NCBI GenBank assembly: GCA_026785865.1
Contig: JAJAZG010000474.1
Location: 1 to 7,459, forward strand
DNA: 7,459 bases
Source: Pseudanabaena sp. CAN_BIN31
GTDB lineage: Bacteria > Cyanobacteriota > Cyanobacteriia > Pseudanabaenales > Pseudanabaenaceae
Direction of reading: 5' to 3'
Part shown: one piece after another, positions 1 to 6,049 of the stretch
Position numbering within the stretch: the stretch's first letter is position 1
Layout of the letters: each line of letters begins with the position of its first letter
The notes under the pieces: generated by a model
The model's input: only the letters and a program-made list of their open reading frames with translations
Databases searched by the model: none
What the model was told of the DNA's origin: nothing
Program-made: the position numbers and the translations under genes

Positions 1-898
1 ACGTATCGGGCATGTGGTTTAACAAAGTTCATTACGGCTTGAACAAACAGACCGAAATGCTACATTTTCACTTCATTCCCGATCTTGCTCTGACGCAAAG
101 CCTAAATTAATCATTTGCGGTTATTCGGCCTATCCAAGAATTATTGACTTCGTTAAATTTAGAGAAATTGCGGATGAAGTTGGCGCATACCTGATGGCAG
201 ATATCGCCCATATCGCAGGTTTAGTCGCATCAGGACATCATCCCAATCCGATTCCCTACTGTGATGTTGTCACTACCACCACCCACAAAACTTTGCGGGG
301 TCCTCGCGGCGGATTGATCATGACTCGCGATGCTACCCTCGGCAAAAAATTTGATAAATCGGTCTTCCCTGGTTCGCAAGGTGGTCCACTCGAACATGTG
401 ATCGCCGCTAAAGCTGTCGCTTTCGGTGAAGCATTGCGTCCTGAATTCAAGACCTATTCTGGACAAGTAATTGCTAACTCACAAGCCCTTGCTGCTCAAT
501 TGCAAGAGCGTGGTTTCAAACTGGTATCCAATGGTACTGATAACCACTTGTTGCTGGTCGATTTGCGTTGTATCGGTATGACTGGTAAGGTTGCCGATTT
601 ATTGGTAAGTGGCATCAATGTCACTGCTAATAAAAATACAGTTCCATTCGATCCTGAATCGCCGTTTGTGACCAGTGGTTTACGCCTTGGTTCTCCTGCG
701 ATGACTTCACGCGGTTTGAAGGAAGTTGACTTCCGCGAAATTGGCAATATCATCGCCGATCGCCTCTTGAGTCCAGATAGCGATGCTGTTCAAGCTGATT
801 GCATTGCCAGAGTTCAGACTTTATGCGATCGCTTCCCGCTCTATCCTGAACTGGAGTATCCCAAAATTAGCGTTAGAGAACCTGCTCTAGCTGTTTAA
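1..898 (+). CDS. glyA: Serine hydroxymethyltransferase, 5'-truncated by the window and apparently frameshifted
   Basis: PLP enzyme interconverting serine and glycine while charging tetrahydrofolate with a one-carbon unit; cytosolic. Two frames make up the visible part. Bases 3-98 encode a normal SHMT stretch (VSGMWFNKVHYG...LALTQ). That frame then hits a stop at 108-110, while the next frame continues from base 98 with KPKLIICGYSAYPRIIDF. The longest uninterrupted piece from an ATG is 194-898 (234 aa), but this ATG is internal to the family sequence. Seen motifs: MADIAHIAGL (PLP-ring Asp and His), the Schiff-base lysine in TTTTHKTLRGPRGG (Lys codon 287-289), GSQGGPLEHVIAAKA, and the C-terminal PFVTSGLRLGSPAMTSRG. 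About 300 of the usual ~427 residues are present; the N-terminal third lies outside the window. A missing A in a run at 97-99 would restore the frame, so this is either a sequencing error or a recent pseudogene. The product identity is very secure; the intactness is not. Confidence 0.93.
94..104 (+). other. Apparent -1 frameshift in glyA
   Basis: The codons read ACG CAA then AGC CTA AAT TAA in the upstream frame. Inserting one A into the AAA run at 97-99 gives ACG CAA AAG CCT AAA TTA, that is TQKPKL, which is what SHMT proteins have at this place. The position sits in a short homopolymer, a typical place for both sequencing indels and replication slippage. Confidence 0.8.
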
Positions 899-918
899 AA
901 GTAAGCATCTTGTCTAAA

Positions 919-951
919 AGAAAAAAGCCTCGTTTTACGAGGCTTTTTTCT
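919..951 (+). terminator. Rho-independent terminator of glyA
   Basis: A 12-bp perfect stem (arms 921-932 and 938-949, GC-rich core GCCTCG/CGAGGC) with a 5-base loop is followed directly by its own run of six T. It starts about 20 bases after the glyA stop codon. Because the left arm begins with six A, it could also stop transcription from the other strand. Confidence 0.9.
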
Positions 952-1008
952 TACGCAATACTTGATGGCTTACTCCAAGTCAACTAGAAGACATGTTGAT
1001 ATTAGTAG

Positions 1009-1072
1009 GGGCGAAGCATTCCCACCGATACTTACAAATTCTAAGATATCTTTATTTGGGAATGCTTCGCCC
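1009..1072. repeat. Inverted repeat 1 in the glyA downstream spacer (16-bp arms)
   Basis: The arms GGGCGAAGCATTCCCA (1009-1024) and its exact complement (1057-1072) are separated by 32 bases. The motif GGGGCGAAGCATTCCC resembles a short dispersed repeat I recall from many filamentous cyanobacterial genomes; that resemblance is from memory and untested. The spacer 952-1213 otherwise holds no credible gene: the only open frame (962-1144, 60 codons) runs through both inverted repeats and resembles nothing I know. Confidence 0.75.
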
Positions 1073-1115
1073 AAACCTTGCAACGCAGGAACAATTTATC
1101 GATTAAGACGAAGAG

Positions 1116-1180
1116 GGTTTAGCATTTGCGAATTGAGATTTTAGTGATGAGTTGAGATATGGTGGCGCAAATGCTAAACC
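1116..1180. repeat. Inverted repeat 2 in the same spacer (15-bp arms)
   Basis: The arms GGTTTAGCATTTGCG (1116-1130) and its exact complement (1166-1180) surround a 35-base loop. It has nearly the same architecture as the inverted repeat 44 bases to its left: arms of 15-16 bp around a 32-35-base AT-rich interior. No U-tract follows, so it is not an obvious terminator. A dispersed non-coding repeat or a small non-autonomous element is the likeliest reading. Confidence 0.75.
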
Positions 1181-1213
1181 ACTACAAGTCGGATATTCTT
1201 TTTCGGAAATCTC

Positions 1214-2002
1214 CTAATTAGCCGATTTATCGGCAAATAAAAATGACAGTGGATAACTTGGGTTAGCGGCAAATCCTAAAATGCCGCGATCGCGATGTTC
1301 GTAAATTAATTCGTTTTGGGCATCGAAAAGGAAAGTGCCACCGCGCTGTGTCATATATGATGCATCTGGTACATAGGCTTTCCAATTGCCGAGAACTTCT
1401 GCCATATTTCGCAGTCGCAAAGTCGCTAATTCAAAGGGGCGCTGAAACCCTGTACCGCCAGCCAAATTAAAGAAAGAACCTTTTAATGGCGGTAATGGGG
1501 CAGATTTAATTACCTCGTCTTCGCCAATTAATTGCGGTGCATTGCGATCGCCGCGATAGCCACGAAACACTTCTGCTAATGTGCCTTGACTGCCAATTCC
1601 CGCACACATCAGCATCAGATTCACCCAAGCGCTTTGTCCTGAAGATAATAGGGGAAATTGAGTGGTTAGTCCAGAATAGAGATTTAGCTGGCGATGTAAT
1701 TCGCCTGTCGGATCGACAAATAAACAATTGGGATCGAAGCCTGTAAACTTGCAGAAGTATTCCCCAGATTGGCGATCGCCAATGCCAATCGCCCTGACTG
1801 CAATTCCTTCTGACTTAAGGCGATCAATTTCTCTTTGTATCCACCAAATATATTCGAGGCTATCAAAATCGCCTAGTTGGGGTAGCACTAAAATTAATTT
1901 GCGTTGGGCTGATGGGCAATTATCAAAGATATTAGCGATCGCGCGATCGCTAACACGCAGCCGTTGGGTTTGACTAAGAATTTTGTATATATCTTGTTGC
2001 AT
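1214..2002 (-). CDS. Peroxiredoxin-like / thioredoxin-fold (AhpC/TSA-type) family protein
   Basis: A 262-residue cytosolic protein without signal peptide or membrane segment. It resembles the cyanobacterial 'peroxiredoxin-like' AhpC/TSA family: a beta strand KLILVLPQLGDFDSLEY (about 35-51), a helix, then GIAVRAIGIGD (66-76) and LFVDPTGELHRQLNLY (94-109), which follow the thioredoxin-fold order. The C-terminal half (about 125-250) is a conserved extension with KGSFFNLAGGTGFQRPFELATLR, TQRGGTFLFD and YEHRDRGILGFA. At the place where relatives of the PRXL2/AAED1 type carry a Cys or CxxC after the first strand, this protein has GDFDS. Its cysteines (29, 84, 93, 133) do not form a CxxC. Peroxidase activity is therefore doubtful, and the true substrate is unknown. 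The ATG at 2002 has no Shine-Dalgarno sequence and lies only 12 bases past the terminator hairpin of the upstream gene. Family assignment is fairly secure; function is not. Confidence 0.8.
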   Translation of the reverse strand: MQQDIYKILSQTQRLRVSDRAIANIFDNCPSAQRKLILVLPQLGDFDSLEYIWWIQREIDRLKSEGIAVRAIGIGDRQSGEYFCKFTGFDPNCLFVDPTGELHRQLNLYSGLTTQFPLLSSGQSAWVNLMLMCAGIGSQGTLAEVFRGYRGDRNAPQLIGEDEVIKSAPLPPLKGSFFNLAGGTGFQRPFELATLRLRNMAEVLGNWKAYVPDASYMTQRGGTFLFDAQNELIYEHRDRGILGFAANPSYPLSFLFADKSAN

Positions 2003-2013
2003 GAAAATCTATA

Positions 2014-2056
2014 AAAATAAGGTTGCTCCTGCCAGAGGCAGGAACAACCTTATTTT
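2014..2056 (-). terminator. Terminator of the arginine dihydrolase gene
   Basis: A hairpin with arms 2014-2033 and 2037-2056 (one mismatch, 2026/2044), loop AGA and a GC-rich core TCCTGCC/GGCAGGA. On the minus strand it begins 31 bases after the stop codon at 2088-2090 and ends in TTATTTTTA. The arms are A-rich on the other side too, so it may work in both directions. It ends 12 bases before the start codon of the next gene. Confidence 0.85.
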
Positions 2057-2087
2057 ATGCTTTTATTCCAATGAAAAGGATTTTAGA

Positions 2088-4202
2088 TTAAGCAGCAACA
2101 ACTACAGGGCTGTCCATTTTCTTCAACTGCTGAACTAGCAAACTTAGGAATAAACCGACATCGGTGACAACACCAACAGACTCAACAGAACCGCGATCGC
2201 TGAGTTTAGTCACCACCGCAGGATTAATATCTACGCAAACCATTTTCACACCTGCGGGGGTCATGTTACCCACACCGATAGAATGCAGCATTGAGGACAA
2301 CATCAAAATCATGTCAGCACCGCGAATTTGCTCGCCATACAAGCGTTGCGCTTCCAGCAAATCCATAACGGTATCAGGCAGTGGGCCATCATCACGAATT
2401 GAACCAGCTAGTACAAAAGGAATATCCTTGGTCACACATTCATACATTACGCCAGTCTTCACAAAACCAGCTTCGATCGCTTTGTGGATGCTGCCATAGC
2501 GACGCACTGAATTAATCACTTTGAGATGATGGCGATGTCCGCCTTTGACGCTGATACCGCGCTTGAGATCGACTCCGAGGGAAGTTCCCATTGAGGCTTG
2601 TTCCATGTCGTGAACGGCGATCGCATTACCACCGAGTAGCGACTGCACATAGCCTTCATGAATCAAGTAGGCAAGGTGAGGAGCGCCGCCAGTATGTACA
2701 ACTACGGGGCCACAGGAGACAACTAATTTGCCACCGCGATCGCGGATTTGGCGAAGTTCCCACGCAATTTGCTCGACGATAAGTTCGACGCGGCGTTCGC
2801 TCGATACACCTGCACCCATGAAGGAAAATTCTTCTTTTTTAGCGGTATCTCTAGCTTCGGGTTTACGCACAGTTCGCACACCGTCATAACCAACGACCAC
2901 GCGATCGCCTACGACTAAATCGCGTAAAAGCTTACAGGTTGCCATCTTACTATCGGGACTAATCGCGATCGCTGCATCCATACGCTGATTGGTGCAACGA
3001 ATCCATTCACCATCAACACAAGCATCCGTAGGATAAATTGTGCTTACATAGAAGTCATCGGGAGCAACACCGTTTTGTAATACAGCCTCAAGATTGGCAT
3101 CCTTTATATCGCGATCTTGCAACACTGCACCGATTTCGATCAATTCGCCCATGATTGTTTCCATGAGATCATGGGATGGCGCAGAGATGCGAATCTTGGC
3201 GAGCGATGTACTTTGTCGCTGTTCACCAAGATTAAACTCTAATACTTGGAAGCTACCGCCATTATCAGTTACTAAATCGAGCGCTCGATTGATGATGCCA
3301 GAATCAAGTAAATGTCCTGTTAACTCGACAATACGCGCTTCAACGCCACTTGGCTCAATTGCAACTTGTTTATCACTAGTAATAGAAACTTCAATAGTTC
3401 TCAAGGTTAAACATTTGGCTGCGCCACCTGCTTTTAAGAACTCAGTCAGAGGCGTTTCGATGACGTTAAAACCACAGTTGGTAATTTGTTGTTTTAAGCG
3501 ATCGCTGATTTTGTTCATCACCACATGGCGATCGACGTTCACCGCATTACACGCAAAATTAACCGCATCCGCTTCTTCGATCACAATCCGCTTATCCTCA
3601 GGAACCCGCATTTCAATCAAACGATTGGAATAGGAATCAAAGGCGGGTGGATAATATAGCAAATATCCGCCTGCTAAGGGACAGAAGCAGGTATCAAGAT
3701 GATAGAAACGATTATCAATTAAACGTAATGATAGAACTTCGACATCGAGCCATTTTGCCAAATAGGGATGGGCATCTAGTTCTGAGCGGAAGCCATAGCC
3801 AGCCCATAACCAACCACCAGTGCGATCAAATAAAGCATCACCCGCACCTTCAAAGGGTAAATCTTTGGGAAGTTCAAATACTGTAAAGCCCTTAGATTCA
3901 AACCAAGCTTTGAAATAGGGTTCTTCGCCTTGACGCTCTTTGTGTAAAAAACGGCTGAGTACAGCTTTATCGCCCAATACCAATCCAGCATTGGCAGTAA
4001 ATACCATGTCTGGCCAGCCTTTTTCAGGAGTCACTAGATCAACATTGACTAAACCCTTGAGGACTTCATAAAGCTTTTGCCATTGCACCACGGCGCGATC
4101 GCGGCTTGATTTGTGAACGTTGCCCTCCATCCAAGGATTGATCACATAATCTACGTCATAGTGATCGGGCGCACACATCAAATAATTCAGTGAAGAAGTC
4201 AT
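2088..4202 (-). CDS. argZ: Bifunctional arginine dihydrolase / ornithine cyclodeaminase-type protein (ArgZ/AgrE family)
   Basis: The N-terminal half is a guanidine-modifying-enzyme domain of the cyanobacterial arginine dihydrolase type, which splits arginine to ornithine, CO2 and two ammonia. The C-terminal half (about 285-704) matches the LOR/SDH-like TIGR00300 region; in Anabaena AgrE (alr4995) it makes proline from ornithine. Seen: PDMVFTANAGL (64-74, with Asn71), PFEGAGDALF (116-125), RFYHLDTCFCPL (165-176, His168), GGAAKCLTLR with Cys264 at the position of the catalytic Cys of Synechocystis ArgZ, and in the C-terminal part VSCGPVVVHTGGAPHL and HDMEQASMGTSLGVD. The start at 4202 (MTSSLNYLMCAPDHYDVDYV) gives 704 aa, the family length. 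Upstream in-frame ATGs at 4289 and 4268 add 29 or 22 unrelated residues and are rejected. No Shine-Dalgarno precedes the chosen ATG. The role is arginine catabolism and nitrogen recycling, including arginine released from cyanophycin. agrE would be the Anabaena name. Confidence 0.93.
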   Translation of the reverse strand: MTSSLNYLMCAPDHYDVDYVINPWMEGNVHKSSRDRAVVQWQKLYEVLKGLVNVDLVTPEKGWPDMVFTANAGLVLGDKAVLSRFLHKERQGEEPYFKAWFESKGFTVFELPKDLPFEGAGDALFDRTGGWLWAGYGFRSELDAHPYLAKWLDVEVLSLRLIDNRFYHLDTCFCPLAGGYLLYYPPAFDSYSNRLIEMRVPEDKRIVIEEADAVNFACNAVNVDRHVVMNKISDRLKQQITNCGFNVIETPLTEFLKAGGAAKCLTLRTIEVSITSDKQVAIEPSGVEARIVELTGHLLDSGIINRALDLVTDNGGSFQVLEFNLGEQRQSTSLAKIRISAPSHDLMETIMGELIEIGAVLQDRDIKDANLEAVLQNGVAPDDFYVSTIYPTDACVDGEWIRCTNQRMDAAIAISPDSKMATCKLLRDLVVGDRVVVGYDGVRTVRKPEARDTAKKEEFSFMGAGVSSERRVELIVEQIAWELRQIRDRGGKLVVSCGPVVVHTGGAPHLAYLIHEGYVQSLLGGNAIAVHDMEQASMGTSLGVDLKRGISVKGGHRHHLKVINSVRRYGSIHKAIEAGFVKTGVMYECVTKDIPFVLAGSIRDDGPLPDTVMDLLEAQRLYGEQIRGADMILMLSSMLHSIGVGNMTPAGVKMVCVDINPAVVTKLSDRGSVESVGVVTDVGLFLSLLVQQLKKMDSPVVVAA

Positions 4203-4252
4203 AAATAAAAGTAAATAATTTTGGGGGGAATGCAATTTTTGGTTACATCCAT
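4199..4252 (-). other. Possible 17-codon leader ORF overlapping the arginine dihydrolase start
   Basis: The ATG at 4252 opens a frame reading MDVTKNCIPPKIIYFYL that ends in a TGA sharing bases with the main start codon (ATGA at 4202-4199). Such an overlap can couple translation, and the main ATG has no Shine-Dalgarno of its own. However, the small ORF lacks a clear ribosome binding site too. It may be no more than a chance reading through AT-rich leader DNA. Confidence 0.2.
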
Positions 4253-4268
4253 TTTTGGTTACATCCAT
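4236..4268. repeat. Tandem 16-bp direct repeat in the arginine dihydrolase leader
   Basis: TTTTGGTTACATCCAT occurs at 4237-4252 and again, without a gap, at 4253-4268; an extra T at 4236 extends the match by one base. On the minus strand each copy starts with ATGGATGTAACC. It lies 34-66 bases upstream of the start codon, inside the probable mRNA leader or promoter. It could be a paired regulator-binding site or a slippage duplication. It does not match the NtcA consensus GTA-N8-TAC. Confidence 0.85.
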
Positions 4269-4289
4269 AAAATGGCAGTCACCAAACAT

Positions 4290-4576
4290 CGCCAGACATT
4301 TGCAAAGCTGTCAATCTCTCATCATACCTAATTGCTTATACTGTGAGCGATTACAAAAGTTATCATTTCTTGATAATTGACGCGATCGCCAATTTATAGT
4401 TTTTGCTACTCCCTTCCCAGTGAAAGATTAGACGGCGCACAGCTAATCCTTCGGCTTTTATGCTCACCTACTTACCCCCAAGATGAATATCGCTAAGTAT
4501 CAAATCTAGCTTACCTAGGCAAGACCGCTATATACTGTTCTTTTACACAGTAGTTTCGCAATTATTATTTGAACCG
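4290..4576. promoter_or_regulatory. Divergent promoter region between the arginine dihydrolase gene and ycf4
   Basis: These 287 bases hold no credible gene. Toward ycf4, TATACT at 4531-4536 is a fair -10 box about 41 bases before the ATG; TAGCTT at 4507-4512 is a poor -35 at 18-base spacing. Toward the arginine dihydrolase, TATGAT on the minus strand (4321-4326) is a candidate -10, and a perfect TTGACA (4309-4314, minus) has no good partner. No perfect NtcA site GTA-N8-TAC was found by eye. One HIP1 octamer lies at 4382-4389. Element positions are inferred by eye only. Confidence 0.35.
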
Positions 4577-5134
4577 ATGGTAGCTATAAAATCTCAATCC
4601 AATGTTCTGCGATATGACATTGTCGGGTCACGGCGCTTTAGTAACTATTGCTTTGCGGTTATTGTTGCCATAGGTGCATCGGGTTTCTTGCTAGAAGGTA
4701 TATCCAGTTTTTTAAAAATTAACTTGCTGCCATTTCCCGATCCCCTCCAACTAGAATTTGTGCCTCAAGGTTTGGCGCTTTCCTTCTATGGAGTTGCTGG
4801 CACTTTGCTAGAACTGTACCTGTTATATGTGATGGCGATCGATTACGGTAGCGGCTACAACGAGTTTGATCGCGACAGTGGAAAGGTGACGATTTTTCGT
4901 CGTGGACGCAGCAAAAGCAATAATTTGGAATTTACTTACAAGATTGCTGATGTGCAAGCAGTGCGCGTTGAAATTCGCGACGGGCTTAGTCCTAAGCGTG
5001 CTTTATATTTGCGCGTTAAAGGCAAAGGCGATCTACCTCTATCAGAAGTTGGTCAACCGATCTCATTAACTGTTCTCGAAGATCGGGCTGCGGAAATTGC
5101 TAAGTTTTTGGTAGTGCCACTAGAAGGTTTATAA
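4577..5134 (+). CDS. ycf4: Photosystem I assembly protein Ycf4
   Basis: Thylakoid membrane protein that assists assembly of the photosystem I complex; it is not a subunit of the mature reaction centre. At 185 residues it has the normal family length (about 184-188). Seen: an N-terminal polar stretch with LRYDIVGSRRFSNY, a first membrane helix (about 23-45), the family signature EFVPQGLALSFYGVAG (60-75) leading into the second membrane helix (about 66-88), then DYGSGYNEFDRDSGKVTIFRRG and a soluble C-terminal domain with KIADVQAVRVEIRDGLSPKRALYLRVKG. The start ATG fits the family N-terminus. There is no clear Shine-Dalgarno (the bases before it are TTTGAACCG), which is common in cyanobacteria. 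It appears to be transcribed alone: divergent from the arginine dihydrolase and followed by a strong hairpin. Confidence 0.96.
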   Translation: MVAIKSQSNVLRYDIVGSRRFSNYCFAVIVAIGASGFLLEGISSFLKINLLPFPDPLQLEFVPQGLALSFYGVAGTLLELYLLYVMAIDYGSGYNEFDRDSGKVTIFRRGRSKSNNLEFTYKIADVQAVRVEIRDGLSPKRALYLRVKGKGDLPLSEVGQPISLTVLEDRAAEIAKFLVVPLEGL

Positions 5135-5159
5135 CTAAAAAAGGCTCGAAAGAAACCTT

Positions 5160-5214
5160 AAAACCCAAAAAGCTGTAGCGCACGCTGCGCGTGCGCTACA
5201 GCTTTTTGGGTTTT
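5160..5214. terminator. 26-bp perfect hairpin downstream of ycf4 (terminator and/or dispersed repeat)
   Basis: The arms 5160-5185 and 5189-5214 are perfectly complementary around a 3-base loop (TGC). The stem runs from an A/T-rich base (AAACCCAAAAAGC) to a GC-rich tip with CGC-TGC-GCG. It starts 25 bases after the ycf4 stop and could terminate transcription in either direction. The trailing T-run is broken by GGG, so it is not a textbook terminator. Part of its arm recurs in the hairpin at 6050-6090. Confidence 0.75.
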
Positions 5215-5278
5215 GGATTTACTCATGCTCACCTACTTAGCGTCAATTTTTCATATAACTTATAAAAAGGGTATAAAT

Positions 5279-6040
5279 ATGTTTCGTTGGATTCTTAGTT
5301 CTTTTTTAGCAGTGAGCCTTTTACTCACAAGTTGCAGCAATGGTGGCAGTGTCTCCGCAACCTCGTCACCAACTACATCCCCCACAGCTAGCAGCAAACC
5401 ATCTAAGGCGATCGCCGATGCCACCGCATCACCCAAACCTAGCGCTAGTCCTGCCAACTCACTGGATGCTGCGCTTGCCAAGTTTGCACAGCTAAAAGGC
5501 GCGGCAACAGTGGAATTAAAACTAAAATCTGGCACGATTAAAATTGAGCTTGATGGCGACAACGCACCAGTTACCGCAGGAAATTTTGCTGATTTAGTCA
5601 AACGCGGAGTTTATGACGGTTTAAATTTCCATCGTGTTGTTAAAGAGCCAACGCCTTTTGTTGCACAGGGCGGCGATCCCCTTGGCAATGGTACAGGGAA
5701 TTTTACCGATCCTGCGACATCACAACCTCGTTATATTCCTTTGGAAATTCTGCCCGATGGCGCGAAACAGCCTGTCTATGGCGAAATCTTAGCGTCCACT
5801 CAGAAGCCTAAGTTACGTCATAGCAAAGGCGCGATCGCGATGGCGCGATCGCAGTCTCCTAACTCGGCATCTTGTCAGTTTTATCTTGCCCTCGATGACA
5901 TCTACTTTCTTGATGGTTCCTATGCCGTATTTGGCTATGTGACTGAAGGAATAGAGTTAGTCGAAAAAATTCAAGTCGGCGATCGCATTGAGTCGATCAC
6001 GATTACCAAAGGCGCAGAAAACCTCAAGCAACCTACTTAG
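5279..6040 (+). CDS. Cyclophilin-type peptidyl-prolyl cis-trans isomerase, predicted lipoprotein
   Basis: Catalyses cis-trans isomerisation of X-Pro bonds in exported proteins. The 253-residue product begins with a lipoprotein signal, MFRWILSSFLAVSLLLTSC, with lipobox LTSC and lipid-attached Cys19. A Ser/Thr/Pro/Lys/Ala-rich linker (about 20-60) and a cyclophilin domain (about 75-250) follow. Cyclophilin landmarks: NFHRVVKE (the FHR containing the active-site Arg), FVAQGGDPLGNGTG (family FMxQGGD), NSASCQFYLAL (NxxxSQFF region) and LDGSYAVFGYVTEG. The ATG at 5279 is chosen over the in-frame TTG at 5213. It places the signal peptide at the N-terminus and has AAGGG (5267-5271) seven bases upstream, and the TTG would lie in the hairpin. 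Location is inferred as the periplasmic face of the plasma membrane or the thylakoid lumen. Hairpins on both sides suggest a monocistronic unit. Confidence 0.92.
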   Translation: MFRWILSSFLAVSLLLTSCSNGGSVSATSSPTTSPTASSKPSKAIADATASPKPSASPANSLDAALAKFAQLKGAATVELKLKSGTIKIELDGDNAPVTAGNFADLVKRGVYDGLNFHRVVKEPTPFVAQGGDPLGNGTGNFTDPATSQPRYIPLEILPDGAKQPVYGEILASTQKPKLRHSKGAIAMARSQSPNSASCQFYLALDDIYFLDGSYAVFGYVTEGIELVEKIQVGDRIESITITKGAENLKQPT

Positions 6041-6049
6041 TTCTTACAT

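Noticed and set aside
962..1144. 60-codon open frame downstream of glyA on the plus strand
   Set aside because: It runs through both inverted repeats, has no ribosome binding site and no recognisable protein features, and starts right after the glyA terminator.
3094..3633. 179-codon plus-strand open frame opposite the arginine dihydrolase gene
   Set aside because: It is a shadow of the real gene on the other strand, with no independent signals or recognisable domains.
4203..4289. 29-residue N-terminal extension of the arginine dihydrolase (ATG at 4289 or 4268)
   Set aside because: The family starts at the MTSS...YLMCAPDHYDVDYV segment; the extension is encoded by the tandem repeat and a CCCCCC run and has no conserved look.
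4290..4340. NtcA-type promoter for the arginine dihydrolase gene
   Set aside because: The nearest match, GTA-N8-CAG, departs from GTA-N8-TAC and is at the wrong distance from the candidate -10 box.
4426..4448. Possible stem-loop GATTAG...CTAATC in the ycf4 upstream region
   Set aside because: The stem has only six A/T-rich pairs and the loop is 11 bases; not distinguishable from chance.
5213..5278. TTG start giving a 22-residue longer cyclophilin
   Set aside because: It begins in the last bases of the hairpin and would bury the lipoprotein signal. The ATG at 5279 has a good Shine-Dalgarno and gives a standard lipobox.
5260..5601. 113-codon minus-strand open frame opposite the cyclophilin N-terminus
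   Set aside because: Its Ala/Leu/Val-rich composition is the antisense of the low-complexity Ser/Thr/Ala/Pro linker. No start signals were seen.
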